NCBI GenBank assembly: GCA_026400355.1
Contig: JAPLPE010000013.1
Span: forward strand, 248,001 to 312,000
Length of the DNA stretch: 64,000 nucleotides
From: Rhodobacterales bacterium
Lineage (GTDB): Bacteria; Pseudomonadota; Alphaproteobacteria; Rhodobacterales; Rhodobacteraceae
Direction of reading: 5' to 3'
Position numbers and translations under genes: made by a program. Positions 8,386-17,286 of this stretch are shown one piece after another (within the stretch, counting starts at the first letter, position 1; every line of letters begins with the position of its first letter). The notes beneath the pieces are model-generated. The model was not told where the DNA came from and made no database searches. It worked only from the letters and a program-made list of their open reading frames with translations.

Positions 8386-9575
8386 TCGCCCGCCTCCATT
8401 TCAACAAACACCTGCTGGAAACCCCCTTCTACCCGCGCACGGCACCGCTCAACAAGCATTCCGAATGGGGCGCATGGTCGGGCCACCTCTCCGCCACGGG
8501 CTTTGGCGATACCGAAATGGAATATACCGCCATCCGCAACGGTGCCTCGGTCTATGACCTCTGCCCGATGGTCAAATACCGCATCACCGGCCCTGATGCC
8601 GTGGCCTATCTTGACCGCCTGACTGTCCGCAACGTCGCCAAACTCACCCCCGGCGGCGTCCACTACACTGTCTGGTGCGACGACGCGGGCAAGGTGCTCG
8701 ACGACGGCACCCTCTTCCGCCATGGGCCGCAGGATTTCCTCCTCTGCTGTCAAGAGCGCCACCTGCCGTGGCTGACCGACGCGACCCTCGGCTTTGAAGT
8801 GGCTGTCGAGGAGATCACCGAAACGATCGCCGCTCTCTCCCTCCAAGGCCCCTGCACCGCCTCGGTCCTCTCCGCCGCGGGCTGGGACGTCTCCTCACTC
8901 AGACCCTTCCGCATGACCAAGGTGCCCTTCGACGGGACCACCCTCACGATCTCGCGCACCGGCTTCACCGGTGATCTCGGCTACGAGCTTTGGATCGGCC
9001 CCGCCCATGCGCTCGCCCTCTGGGACCACCTCTTCACCGCAGGCGCCCCGTGGGGCATCCGACCCATCGGATCGGACGCGCTCAACATGGCCCGGATCGA
9101 GGCCGGGTTCCTCATCGCCGGAATGGACTTCATCCCCGCCGAACAGGCATTGCGAGAGGACCGCGTCCGCTCGCCCTTCGAACTCGGCCTTGACTGGCTC
9201 ATCGACTGGAACAAGGATCATTTCAATGGTCGCCGCGCCCTGATCCGCGAACGCGAAAGCCGGGCCTCGCAATGGTCCCTCGTCGGCCTTGATATCGCAG
9301 GCAACGTAAGCGCCGAAGGCTCGCTCATCTACCACGCCAAGCAGAAAGAGGTTGGCTACATCACCGCCGCCCTCTGGTCCCCCACGACAAAACGCAACCT
9401 CGCCATCGCGCATCTGAAGCGCCCCTACGCCGCCGCGAAATCCGACAACCTCTGGGTCGAAATCTACGCCCTCCGCGAACTCCAGTATGTCAAGCTGATG
9501 GTGCCTGCCCGGATCACCCCCCGCCCCTTCTTCACGCCGGCGCGCCGACGCGCCACGCCCCCGGGACGGTTCTGA
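8382..9575 (+). CDS. GcvT-family aminomethyltransferase-like (folate-dependent demethylase)
   Basis: 397 residues from the ATG that overlaps the previous stop. GcvT folate-binding features are visible: 'VYDLCPMVKYRITGPDAVAYLDRL', 'DDAGKVLDDGTLF' (the position of the conserved catalytic Asp), 'LSLQGPCTASVL', 'ISRTGFTGDLGYELW' and 'RIEAGFLI'. Relatives include GcvT, the DMSP demethylase DmdA and sarcosine/dimethylglycine oxidase C-terminal domains. All move a one-carbon group from an amine or sulfonium to tetrahydrofolate. The C-terminal ~15 residues are Arg/Pro-rich. Between FAD oxidases and Rieske oxygenases, a methyl- or formaldehyde-accepting role is likely. The substrate is not determined. 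Confidence 0.85.
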   Translation: MIARLHFNKHLLETPFYPRTAPLNKHSEWGAWSGHLSATGFGDTEMEYTAIRNGASVYDLCPMVKYRITGPDAVAYLDRLTVRNVAKLTPGGVHYTVWCDDAGKVLDDGTLFRHGPQDFLLCCQERHLPWLTDATLGFEVAVEEITETIAALSLQGPCTASVLSAAGWDVSSLRPFRMTKVPFDGTTLTISRTGFTGDLGYELWIGPAHALALWDHLFTAGAPWGIRPIGSDALNMARIEAGFLIAGMDFIPAEQALREDRVRSPFELGLDWLIDWNKDHFNGRRALIRERESRASQWSLVGLDIAGNVSAEGSLIYHAKQKEVGYITAALWSPTTKRNLAIAHLKRPYAAAKSDNLWVEIYALRELQYVKLMVPARITPRPFFTPARRRATPPGRF

Positions 9576-10690
9576 TGGACACGCCCCTACTCGACCACTG
9601 CCCGCCCACCCTCCCGCGCGAGGCCTATGTGGACCCCGCATGGTTCGCCCGGGAAATGCGGGCGATCTGGTCCCGCGACTGGGTCTGCGCCGGCCGCACG
9701 GATCAATTCCCTGCCGGCACGATACGCCGTATTGCCGTCGCAGGGCAAAGCATCATCGTCCTGCACGACGGCGCATCCCTCCGCGCCTTCCAAAACGTCT
9801 GCCGCCACCGGGGCTCCGAACTCTGCGCCACCGACACGGCCCAGCGCGGCAAACTCATCACCTGCCCCTACCACGCCTGGTCCTATGCCACCGACGGCCG
9901 CCTCGTCTCGACCGCCTGCGCCACTCCGACGCCCGACTTCCGGAAAGAGGATCACAGCCTCCTCCCCGTCGCCGCGACCGAATGGAACGGCTTCCTTTTC
10001 CTCTCCCTCTCCACGAACCCCGGCCCCCTCGAACCCGACATGGGTCTCGACGCGCTCGCCCACTGGCCCATGACTACCCTCAAAACCGGCCACGTCCTTG
10101 AAAAAACCCTCGCCTGCAACTGGAAGGTCTACTGGGAAAACTACAGCGAATGCCTGCACTGCCCCGGCATCCACCCCGAACTTTGCGATATGGTCCCGAT
10201 CTATTCAAAAGGCATCATGTCCCCGGCTGAGGACGCCACTTCGGACGGCACTCCCAAAGCCCCGCTAAAACCCGGCGCCGAAAGCTGGACGATGACGGGC
10301 GAACCCTCTGCCCCCGCCTTCGCCACCCTCACCCCGCAGGAACGCGCCGAGGGCTTCCGCTTCGTCACTCTCTGGCCCACCATGTATATCGTGGCCCATG
10401 TGGACTATGTCCGCGCCGTCACCCTGACGCCGATCAACCCCGAGGAAACCCTCCTCCGCGCCGAATGGCTCTTCCCGCCCGAAACGCTGGCCCGCCCCGG
10501 TTTCGACCACCGCACCGTCACCGACTTTGCGACCATCGTTATGGAACAGGACGGTGCCGCCTGCGAGATGAACCAGCGCGGCCTCCGTTCCCCCGCCTAC
10601 ACGCGCGGCACCCTCATGCCGCAGGAATTCGACATCGCCCGCCTTCACGGCTGGGTGAAGGACCGCCTCTCGACCGGAGCACAGCCATGA
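9575..10690 (+). CDS. Rieske non-haem iron oxygenase, catalytic subunit (A)
   Basis: 371 residues. The Rieske cluster ligands are C76 and H78 ('VCRHRGSELC') and C97 and H100 ('CPYHAWSY'). The mononuclear-iron region 'ENYSECLHCPGIHPEL' (188-203, with H195 and H200) resembles GbcA/CntA-type enzymes that attack methyl groups of quaternary amines. Start and previous stop share one base (TGATG). No ferredoxin-reductase subunit is encoded nearby, so electrons must come from a partner elsewhere. N-demethylation of an imported betaine-like compound is the favoured, inferred role. Confidence 0.88.
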   Translation: MDTPLLDHCPPTLPREAYVDPAWFAREMRAIWSRDWVCAGRTDQFPAGTIRRIAVAGQSIIVLHDGASLRAFQNVCRHRGSELCATDTAQRGKLITCPYHAWSYATDGRLVSTACATPTPDFRKEDHSLLPVAATEWNGFLFLSLSTNPGPLEPDMGLDALAHWPMTTLKTGHVLEKTLACNWKVYWENYSECLHCPGIHPELCDMVPIYSKGIMSPAEDATSDGTPKAPLKPGAESWTMTGEPSAPAFATLTPQERAEGFRFVTLWPTMYIVAHVDYVRAVTLTPINPEETLLRAEWLFPPETLARPGFDHRTVTDFATIVMEQDGAACEMNQRGLRSPAYTRGTLMPQEFDIARLHGWVKDRLSTGAQP

Positions 10691-11856
10691 ACCAGCTCAC
10701 CCCCAAACCCGTCCCGAACGAATGGAACCGCCGTGGCCTGCCCCCCTGGACCTACCACTCCCCTGCGCTTTTCCAACAGGAACGGTGCGAGATCTTCCTC
10801 ACCCACTGGCAGATCGCAGGCCATGTGAACGACATCCCCGCCCCCGGCGACTGGCTGTCGTTTGACATGTTGGGCGAACGCGCACTTGTCATGCGCGGAC
10901 AGGACGGCGTCGTCCGCGCCTTCCACAACCTCTGCCGCCACCGGGGTGCCCGCCTGACAGACGGCCCCGCCGGGCATTGCAAGGGTGCGCTCGTCTGCCC
11001 CTTTCACGGCTGGGTCTACAACACCGACGGCACGCTGCGCGGCCCCGCCCGCCCCGAAACCTTCGGGCAGATGGACCGAAGCCAGTTCGGCCTGAAACCG
11101 ATCGACAGCGAAGTCTGGAACGGTTTCATCTTCCTTCGCTTCACCCCCGGCCCTCAGCCTCCCTTGGCCGAAATGCTTGGCCCATTCGCCCCCGATTTCA
11201 CGGATTATAAGGCAGCCGACCTTCTGCCGGTGGATAGCCCAAGCTGGACCACAACCCTGCCCGTCAACTGGAAATCCGTCCGCGATGTTGACAACGAAGG
11301 CTACCACGTCGCCATGGCCCATCCCGGCCTGCAGGATCTCTACGGCCGCACCTACCGCGACTTTGTCAACGAAGACGGCCTCGCATGGAGCACAGCCACC
11401 TTCGGCGACGCCCCCGGCCGCCTATGGTCGGTCAAGAATTACGTAGCCCTTTCACCAATCCCCGCCGACCTGCCCCTGCATCTGCAACGCGCCTGGACCT
11501 ACTACGGCCTCTTTCCCAATGCAGTGATCGCCTTCACGCCCGAAAGCGCCCAATACTACCAGGACATTCCCATCTCAGCGACCGAAACGCGCCTGCAGGG
11601 CCGCCTCTACCGCCGCCCGAACGAAACCCGCAAGTCACGCATCGCCCGCTACCTCGCCTCCCGCATCGACCGCGACACCTCGGCCGAGGATCAGCAGCTT
11701 TCCATCTGGTCTAACGAATCAATGAAGTCATCGGCCTTCGAAGGCTTCCACCTCTCCGACCTCGAATACGGAGTGCGCAACCATCATGATCAGTTGCGCA
11801 AACTCCTTCCGGCCTACAGCGAAGAGACCGAGCCTTCACAACCCGCCGTGGCGTAA
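10687..11856 (+). CDS. Rieske non-haem iron oxygenase, catalytic subunit (B)
   Basis: 389 residues, started at the ATG overlapping the previous stop; the open frame extends upstream only as antisense noise. The Rieske ligands are C83 and H85 ('LCRHRGARL') and C104 and H107 ('CPFHGWVY'). The iron site is in 'DVDNEGYHVAMAHPGL'. It is distinct from the upstream oxygenase, which suggests two different hydroxylations or demethylations rather than subunits of one alpha-beta enzyme. It ends 82 bases before the transporter binding protein. Confidence 0.88.
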   Translation: MNQLTPKPVPNEWNRRGLPPWTYHSPALFQQERCEIFLTHWQIAGHVNDIPAPGDWLSFDMLGERALVMRGQDGVVRAFHNLCRHRGARLTDGPAGHCKGALVCPFHGWVYNTDGTLRGPARPETFGQMDRSQFGLKPIDSEVWNGFIFLRFTPGPQPPLAEMLGPFAPDFTDYKAADLLPVDSPSWTTTLPVNWKSVRDVDNEGYHVAMAHPGLQDLYGRTYRDFVNEDGLAWSTATFGDAPGRLWSVKNYVALSPIPADLPLHLQRAWTYYGLFPNAVIAFTPESAQYYQDIPISATETRLQGRLYRRPNETRKSRIARYLASRIDRDTSAEDQQLSIWSNESMKSSAFEGFHLSDLEYGVRNHHDQLRKLLPAYSEETEPSQPAVA

Positions 11857-11938
11857 CGTCAACCAGAAGTGTGCTTCACCCGGCCCCACAAGTCCGTAAC
11901 AACTGCATGAACAAAAGAACAAATCGGGAGGAATACTC

Positions 11939-13045
11939 GTGCTGAACAAGCTGAACCGCCGCAGCGCTCTCACCGCCATCGGCGGCGGGCTGGCCATGCC
12001 CTTCGTCCGCCCCTCCTGGGCGCAGGCGGGCACGGTGAACGTCTACAACTGGGCCGACTACATCGGCGAAACGACACTTGCCGATTTCGAAGCCGCCACC
12101 GGCATCGGCGTCGTCTATGACAACTACTCCAGCGCCGAGGAAATGCAGGCCAAGATGCTCGCAGGCTTCACCGGCTACGATGTCGTCGACATGGACGGCC
12201 GCGCCATGCCGCAGTTCATCGCCGCCGGGGTCTATCAGAAGATCGACAGATCGCGGCTCCCCGGCTGGTCCAATCTCTCGCCCAAGATCCTCGAAATCCT
12301 CAACAGCTGGGATCCCGATGCCGCCTACAGCATGCCCTACATGTGGGGAACTGTTGGCTTTGCCTTCAACATGGCCATGATCCGCGAACGCATTCCAGAT
12401 CTTGACCTGACGGACATGAGCTTCCTTTTCGACCCTTCCAAGTCCGCCCTGCTGGCCGACTGCGGTATCTCCGTCCTCGACAGCCCGACCGACACGATCC
12501 CGATGGCGCTCAGCTATCTGGGCCTTGATCCCAACAGCAGCAATCCGGCCGATTACGACAAGGTCATCGAACTCTACGCGGCGATCCGGGAAAACATCCG
12601 CACCTTCGACAACAACAACTATCTCAACGCCCTTCCGAACGGTGAAGTCTGCCTCGTGAACAGCTGGTCGGGCGACTATGCCGTGGCCGCGACCCGCGCC
12701 GCCGAAGCCGGGCTCGACATGGAACTGACCTATGTCGTGCCCAAGACCGGCGCTCCGGTCTGGCTCGATGTGTTTTGCATCCCCGCCGACGCCCCGAATG
12801 CAGATAATGCCTATGCCTTCCTCGACTTCATGCTGAAACCCGAGGTGATCGCAGGCTGCACCAATTACATCTGGTACGCCAACGCCAACGAGGCCTCCAA
12901 ACCCTTGATCAACCCCGACATCCTGAACGATCCCGCCGTCTATCCGACCGAAGAGATCATGTCGCGGATGTTCGCCCCCAAACCCCTGACCGAAGATCAG
13001 GAACGCGCCATCACCCGAAGCTGGCAAACGATCAAGACGGGTTGA
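11939..13045 (+). CDS. Periplasmic polyamine-type substrate-binding protein (PotD/PotF family)
   Basis: 368 residues, GTG start with a good GGGAGGA ribosome site about 7 bases upstream. The N terminus 'NRRSALTAIGGGLAMPF' followed by 'SWAQA' looks like a Tat-type signal peptide. The mature start 'TVNVYNWADYIGETTLADFEAATG' is characteristic of spermidine/putrescine-binding proteins. It heads a complete ABC importer (ATPase and two permeases follow). The neighbouring demethylases suggest the ligand is a modified amine rather than a common polyamine, which is an inference. Confidence 0.9.
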   Translation: MLNKLNRRSALTAIGGGLAMPFVRPSWAQAGTVNVYNWADYIGETTLADFEAATGIGVVYDNYSSAEEMQAKMLAGFTGYDVVDMDGRAMPQFIAAGVYQKIDRSRLPGWSNLSPKILEILNSWDPDAAYSMPYMWGTVGFAFNMAMIRERIPDLDLTDMSFLFDPSKSALLADCGISVLDSPTDTIPMALSYLGLDPNSSNPADYDKVIELYAAIRENIRTFDNNNYLNALPNGEVCLVNSWSGDYAVAATRAAEAGLDMELTYVVPKTGAPVWLDVFCIPADAPNADNAYAFLDFMLKPEVIAGCTNYIWYANANEASKPLINPDILNDPAVYPTEEIMSRMFAPKPLTEDQERAITRSWQTIKTG

Positions 13046-13430
13046 GGCGCGCCCCCGGTGACACCCGCAACGGACATGCCAGGCCCACCGGCCGTCACCC
13101 GCGTAGGGAACGCATCTTGCGCAGCTTGCGTCCGGTTTCACTGCTGGAACAACCTGCATCCCGAGGGAAGTCAAACACACCATTCCGTTCCTGCACCTGA
13201 GCGGGATCAGCGGGGGCCCCGGTGGGGCCACCGCGCCGCTCACACGCCACCGTCCCAACCGGCCCCGGTCGCACCAACCTCGCCAGAGGGCAGCGCCTGC
13301 CCGGAACGCTATGGCGTCCGGGGCAGAAACCATGCCCCGCCCCACATGACCAAGGCAATGGCCTTGATCAATCCCGCATAGGCTGCATGCTCGCACACAT
13401 CACCCCTCCAACGCACCCGGGCCGGGTGTC
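13046..13430 (+). other. Long intercistronic leader without a convincing gene
   Basis: About 385 bases between the binding protein and the hairpin before the ATPase. Short open frames exist on both strands, but none has a ribosome site with a recognisable protein. A small palindrome CACCCGG/CCGGGTG sits at 13414-13428. The gap is unusual in an operon whose other genes overlap. Confidence 0.4.
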
Positions 13431-13464
13431 ACCCCGCCCCACGTCAACCCGCGTGGGGCGGGGT
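13431..13464 (+). repeat. Perfect 13-bp inverted repeat (mRNA hairpin) between binding protein and ATPase
   Basis: ACCCCGCCCCACG (13431-13443) pairs perfectly with CGTGGGGCGGGGT (13452-13464) around an 8-base loop. No U-tract follows. Such hairpins between a binding-protein gene and its permease/ATPase genes often stabilise the 5' message or attenuate read-through, allowing excess binding protein. That role is inferred from position. Confidence 0.6.
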
Positions 13465-13514
13465 TCACCCCGCCACTCCCCACACCGCCCAAACCCCAGA
13501 TGAAGGACTCCCCC

Positions 13515-14645
13515 ATGCCCGACGCCGCCCTCGCCCCGGCCCCGGCGCAAACCCCGCTCCCCTTCGTCCGCATCCAGGGCGTCACGAAGAACTTCGGCAC
13601 CTTCAAGGCCGTTGACGATGTCTCTTTCGACATCCAAAAAGGCGAAATCTTCTCCCTCCTCGGCGGCTCAGGCTGCGGCAAGACCACCCTCCTGCGCATG
13701 CTGGCCGGTTTCGAGGAACCCACCGCCGGCACCGTCTGGATCGACGGGCAGGACATGACATCCGTCCCCGCCTATGACCGCCCCGTCCACATGATGTTCC
13801 AGTCCTACGCCCTCTTTCCCCACATGACCGTGGAGAAGAACATCGGCTACGGCCTGAAACACGAACCCATGACCAAAGCCCAGCGCGCCGACCGCGTGCG
13901 CGAAATGCTCGACCTCGTCCAGCTCACCCCTTTTGCCGCCCGCAAGCCACACCAGATTTCAGGCGGCCAGCGCCAGCGCGTGGCGCTCGCCAGGGCCCTC
14001 GCACGCGCGCCCAAACTCCTCCTCCTCGACGAACCCCTCGCCGCGCTGGACAAGAAACTCCGCGAACACACCCAATTCGAACTGATGAACATTCAGGACA
14101 GGACCGGCATCACCTTCGTCGTCGTGACCCACGATCAGGAAGAGGCGATGACCCTCTCCTCACGCTTGGCTGTGATGGACAAGGGCCGGATCATGCAGAT
14201 CGGCACATCCACCGAAATCTACGAATACCCGAAAAAGAAATTCGTGGCCTCCTTCATCGGCTCGATCAACAGCTTTGACGGCACCGTCAGTCAGATCACC
14301 GGCCCCGAGGCTCTGATCGACATCCCCGACCTCGGCAGCCCGATGCGCGCCACGGCCATCGCGGGCCTCGCCCCCGGACAGCCGGTAACCCTTGCCGTCC
14401 GGCCCGAAAAGCTTTCAATCGGCCGCGACCGCCCCGAAGGCGCGAACGTCATCCGTGGTCAGGTCGAAGGTGTGGCCTACTTCGGCAAGGACTCCCTCTA
14501 CCGTGTCCGCCTGCCCGGGGGCCGGGTCCTTTCGGTCAGCGCCGTCAACGCCCGCCGCGCCGGGGAACATGACCGCGTGGCCGACTGGGATGACGAGGTC
14601 TGGCTCGCCTTCGCTCCCTCCTCCGCGATCCTGCTGACGGAGTGA
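13515..14645 (+). CDS. ABC transporter ATP-binding protein, PotA-like
   Basis: 376 residues from the ATG at 13515, chosen because AAGGA lies 7 bases upstream (an ATG at 13500 lacks this). Walker A 'GGSGCGKTTLLRML', Q-loop 'MMFQSYALFPHMTV', signature 'ISGGQRQRVALARAL', Walker B 'LLLLDEPLAALD' and the switch His in 'VVTHDQEEAM' are intact. A C-terminal TOBE-type domain follows ('LAVRPEKLSI'), as in PotA/MalK. It energises the amine importer with the two following permeases. Confidence 0.93.
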   Translation: MPDAALAPAPAQTPLPFVRIQGVTKNFGTFKAVDDVSFDIQKGEIFSLLGGSGCGKTTLLRMLAGFEEPTAGTVWIDGQDMTSVPAYDRPVHMMFQSYALFPHMTVEKNIGYGLKHEPMTKAQRADRVREMLDLVQLTPFAARKPHQISGGQRQRVALARALARAPKLLLLDEPLAALDKKLREHTQFELMNIQDRTGITFVVVTHDQEEAMTLSSRLAVMDKGRIMQIGTSTEIYEYPKKKFVASFIGSINSFDGTVSQITGPEALIDIPDLGSPMRATAIAGLAPGQPVTLAVRPEKLSIGRDRPEGANVIRGQVEGVAYFGKDSLYRVRLPGGRVLSVSAVNARRAGEHDRVADWDDEVWLAFAPSSAILLTE

Positions 14646-14647
14646 CG

Positions 14648-15577
14648 ATGACAGCCCGTCTTTCCGACTGGTTCAACAAAAGGGGATGGGCCGCACTCAT
14701 CATCTGGCTGCCCTATATATGGCTCGTCGTCTTCTTCCTCATCCCCTTCGTGATCGTGCTGGGGATGAGCTTCGCAACCCGCACCTCCACCGCGCCCCCC
14801 TTCGGCTTTGGCGGCGAAGACCCGATCCTCAATCTGGAAAGCTACCAGCGCCTCTTCTCGGACACGCTCTATATCCGCGCCTACCTCACCTCGGTCGGGA
14901 ATGCCGTGGTGGCGACAGTGTTCTGCCTCCTCATCGGCTACCCTATGGCGCTTGGCCTCACCCGGGTCTCGTCCACATGGCGAACGATCCTCCTGATGCT
15001 GGTGATCCTGCCTTTCTGGACTTCGTTCCTGCTGCGCGTCTACGCTTGGATGGGCCTCATGGGCACCAACTCCTGGTTCAACCGCCTGCTCACCGACATC
15101 TGGAACGCGCTCACGCCCGAGGCATGGGAAATCGCCCATGTCACCATGATGAACACCAACTTCGCCGTGGTCCTCGTCATGGTCTATTCCTACCTGCCCT
15201 TCATGATCCTGCCGCTCTACGCCAACCTCGAACGGCTCGACCCCGCTCTTGACGAGGCCGCGATGGACCTCGGCTCTCGTCCCCTGCGCGTCTTCTGGGA
15301 CGTGACCCTGCCACAATCCATCCCCGGCATCATCGCCGGCGGCATGCTCGTCTTCATTCCCGCTTGCGGTGAACTCATCATCCCCAGCCTGGTGGGTGAC
15401 GCCTCAAGCCCCATGATCGGCCGCGTCATCTCGGACGAATTCACTTCTTCCCGCGACTGGCCCATGGCCTCGGCTGTGGCGGTGGCGCTCCTCGTCCTCC
15501 TTGTCGTGCCGCTCATGGTCTACAGCTACTTTGAAAGCCGCGCGAACGCCGTGAAGGCGACCAAGGGTGCCCCATGA
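14648..15577 (+). CDS. ABC transporter permease, PotB/PotH-like
   Basis: 309 residues from the ATG at 14648, with GGAG just upstream (a GTG at 14642 is the alternative). About six hydrophobic segments are visible. The ABC coupling loop 'EAAMDLGSRPLRVFWDVTLPQSIPGI' carries the EAA motif. Family PotB/PotH: one half of the membrane channel. Its stop overlaps the next permease (ATGA). Confidence 0.9.
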   Translation: MTARLSDWFNKRGWAALIIWLPYIWLVVFFLIPFVIVLGMSFATRTSTAPPFGFGGEDPILNLESYQRLFSDTLYIRAYLTSVGNAVVATVFCLLIGYPMALGLTRVSSTWRTILLMLVILPFWTSFLLRVYAWMGLMGTNSWFNRLLTDIWNALTPEAWEIAHVTMMNTNFAVVLVMVYSYLPFMILPLYANLERLDPALDEAAMDLGSRPLRVFWDVTLPQSIPGIIAGGMLVFIPACGELIIPSLVGDASSPMIGRVISDEFTSSRDWPMASAVAVALLVLLVVPLMVYSYFESRANAVKATKGAP

Positions 15578-16413
15578 ACCGCCGTCCCCTCTTCCTGATC
15601 GGGATGCTCTGCTTCGGATTTGCATTCTTCTACATCCCGATCCTGTCGATGATCCTCTTCTCCTTCAACGACTCGCGCCTTGCGACCGTCTGGGGCGGCT
15701 TCTCTACGAAATGGTATGCCGAGCTTTTCCGGAACGATAAGGTCATCGAGGCCGCCCTTCTCTCGCTGAGAATCGCGCTCATCAGCGCCACCTTCGCCAC
15801 GATCCTCGGCACCATGACAGGCATCGCAATGGCCCGCTTCCGCCGCTTCAAGGGCCGCACCCTCCTCTCCGGCCTCGTCACGGCTCCGCTGGTCATGCCC
15901 GAGGTCATCACCGGCATAGCCTCGCTCATGCTCTTCATCCTCATGGCCCAATGGCTCGGCTGGCCCGCCCAGCGCGGCTTCACCACGATCACTTTGGCGC
16001 ACATCACCTTCTCCATGGTCTTTGTCACCACCGTCGTGCATTCCCGCATGATCCAGGCCGATGTCTCCATCGAAGAGGCTGCCGTGGACCTTGGCTCCAA
16101 ACCCTGGCAAGTCCTGCGCGACATCACCCTGCCCGTCATCTCGCCTGCAATCTTCTCGGGCTGGCTCCTCGCATTCACGATCTCGATCGACGACGTCGTC
16201 ATCTCGAACTTCGTCACCGGCCCCGGCAACACGACGCTCCCCATCCTGATCTGGTCCAAGGTCAAGCTGGGCGTCACCCCCGATATCAACGCGCTCGCCA
16301 CCATCACGGTTGTCATCGTCGGCATCGGCGTCATCATCGCAGGCACCCTCCTGCAACGCGCTGAAAAGCGCCGCCTGCGTGACGAACGCATGGCCTATCG
16401 TGACAATCTCTGA
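15574..16413 (+). CDS. ABC transporter permease, PotC/PotI-like
   Basis: 279 residues with about six membrane segments. The N terminus 'LCFGFAFFYIPILSMILFSFN' and the loop 'EEAAVDLGSKPWQVLRDITLP' (EAA motif) mark a PotC-type permease. It pairs with the preceding PotB-like protein. The next gene begins immediately after its stop, with no gap, so the cupin is in the same operon as the importer. Confidence 0.9.
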   Translation: MNRRPLFLIGMLCFGFAFFYIPILSMILFSFNDSRLATVWGGFSTKWYAELFRNDKVIEAALLSLRIALISATFATILGTMTGIAMARFRRFKGRTLLSGLVTAPLVMPEVITGIASLMLFILMAQWLGWPAQRGFTTITLAHITFSMVFVTTVVHSRMIQADVSIEEAAVDLGSKPWQVLRDITLPVISPAIFSGWLLAFTISIDDVVISNFVTGPGNTTLPILIWSKVKLGVTPDINALATITVVIVGIGVIIAGTLLQRAEKRRLRDERMAYRDNL

Positions 16414-17286
16414 ATGGACGACGCCCTCCTCATCCACACGCCCCCCGGACTGCCCGGCTCCGGCCGCATCCGCTACGCCGCAGCCATGCGCCACTGGTCG
16501 CAAGGCTTGCTTTCCTCCGAAGCGCTCGAGGTCTACCGCATCCTCTGCCCCCACGATTCAACCGACCCCACGACGCTTCTGGCCGAGCGCAACGCCAAAG
16601 GCCCCCCGGCCCCCGCCACCCATGACCCGGTCACGGCCATCCGCACCCTCATCACCGAAACCGACCGTTACCTCTCCACCCTTCCCGGCCCCGGCCCGGC
16701 CGAGGTGCGCGCCCGCATTGCCACCACCCGCGATGGCCCCGTCACGCCCCGGCCCTCCACAAACCCCGTCGTCGCAACCCACTTGCCCGCGGCGCTGGCC
16801 GCCCTGATGCCCACCCACCCGGCGCTGGCCCTCGCCCTCCACACTGCCGGCCCCCATCTCGACTGGATCACCTACGACGGCTACGACCCCGCCACCATCG
16901 GCACGGACTTTCTTCGGAACCACGCCTACTGCTCCCTCATCGGCGAAACCGGAGTCATCCCTGCCCAGGAGTTTGACCTGGGCGTCTTCCTCATCGCCCC
17001 CCACATCCTTTACCGCGACCACCACCACGCAGCCCCCGAACTCTACGCCCCCCTGACCGGCCCTCACGGCTGGCGCTTCCACCCGGGCGCACCGCTCACG
17101 ATCAAGCCCGCCCATGTACCCGTCTGGAACGACCCCTTCCGTCACCACCTGACCAAGGTCGGCCCCACCCCCTTCCTCGCCCTCTTCGGCTGGACCGCCG
17201 ACGTCACCATCCCCGCCGTCGTCATTCCCGCCCCCGACTGGCCCGCCCTCGAAGCTCTCCGCCTCTCTCCGGACGCCGCATCATGA
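16414..17286 (+). CDS. Cupin of the DMSP-lyase (DddQ/DddL/DddW-like) family
   Basis: 290 residues. The C-terminal third carries Y200-xx-H203-x-H205-xxx-E209-x-Y211, the same spacing as the catalytic/metal-binding motif of DddQ-type DMSP lyases (as I recall Y120, H123, H125, E129, Y131). A later His pair (H244/H245, 'PFRHHLTKVG') sits where the fourth ligand is expected, before 'LALFGWTADV'. The N-terminal ~190 residues are helical and longer than in DddQ. True DMSP lyases release DMS and acrylate. Here the gene is fused into a polyamine-type importer operon, so a lyase acting on a related onium or amino compound, or a ligand-sensing cupin, is also possible. Confidence 0.7.
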   Translation: MDDALLIHTPPGLPGSGRIRYAAAMRHWSQGLLSSEALEVYRILCPHDSTDPTTLLAERNAKGPPAPATHDPVTAIRTLITETDRYLSTLPGPGPAEVRARIATTRDGPVTPRPSTNPVVATHLPAALAALMPTHPALALALHTAGPHLDWITYDGYDPATIGTDFLRNHAYCSLIGETGVIPAQEFDLGVFLIAPHILYRDHHHAAPELYAPLTGPHGWRFHPGAPLTIKPAHVPVWNDPFRHHLTKVGPTPFLALFGWTADVTIPAVVIPAPDWPALEALRLSPDAAS

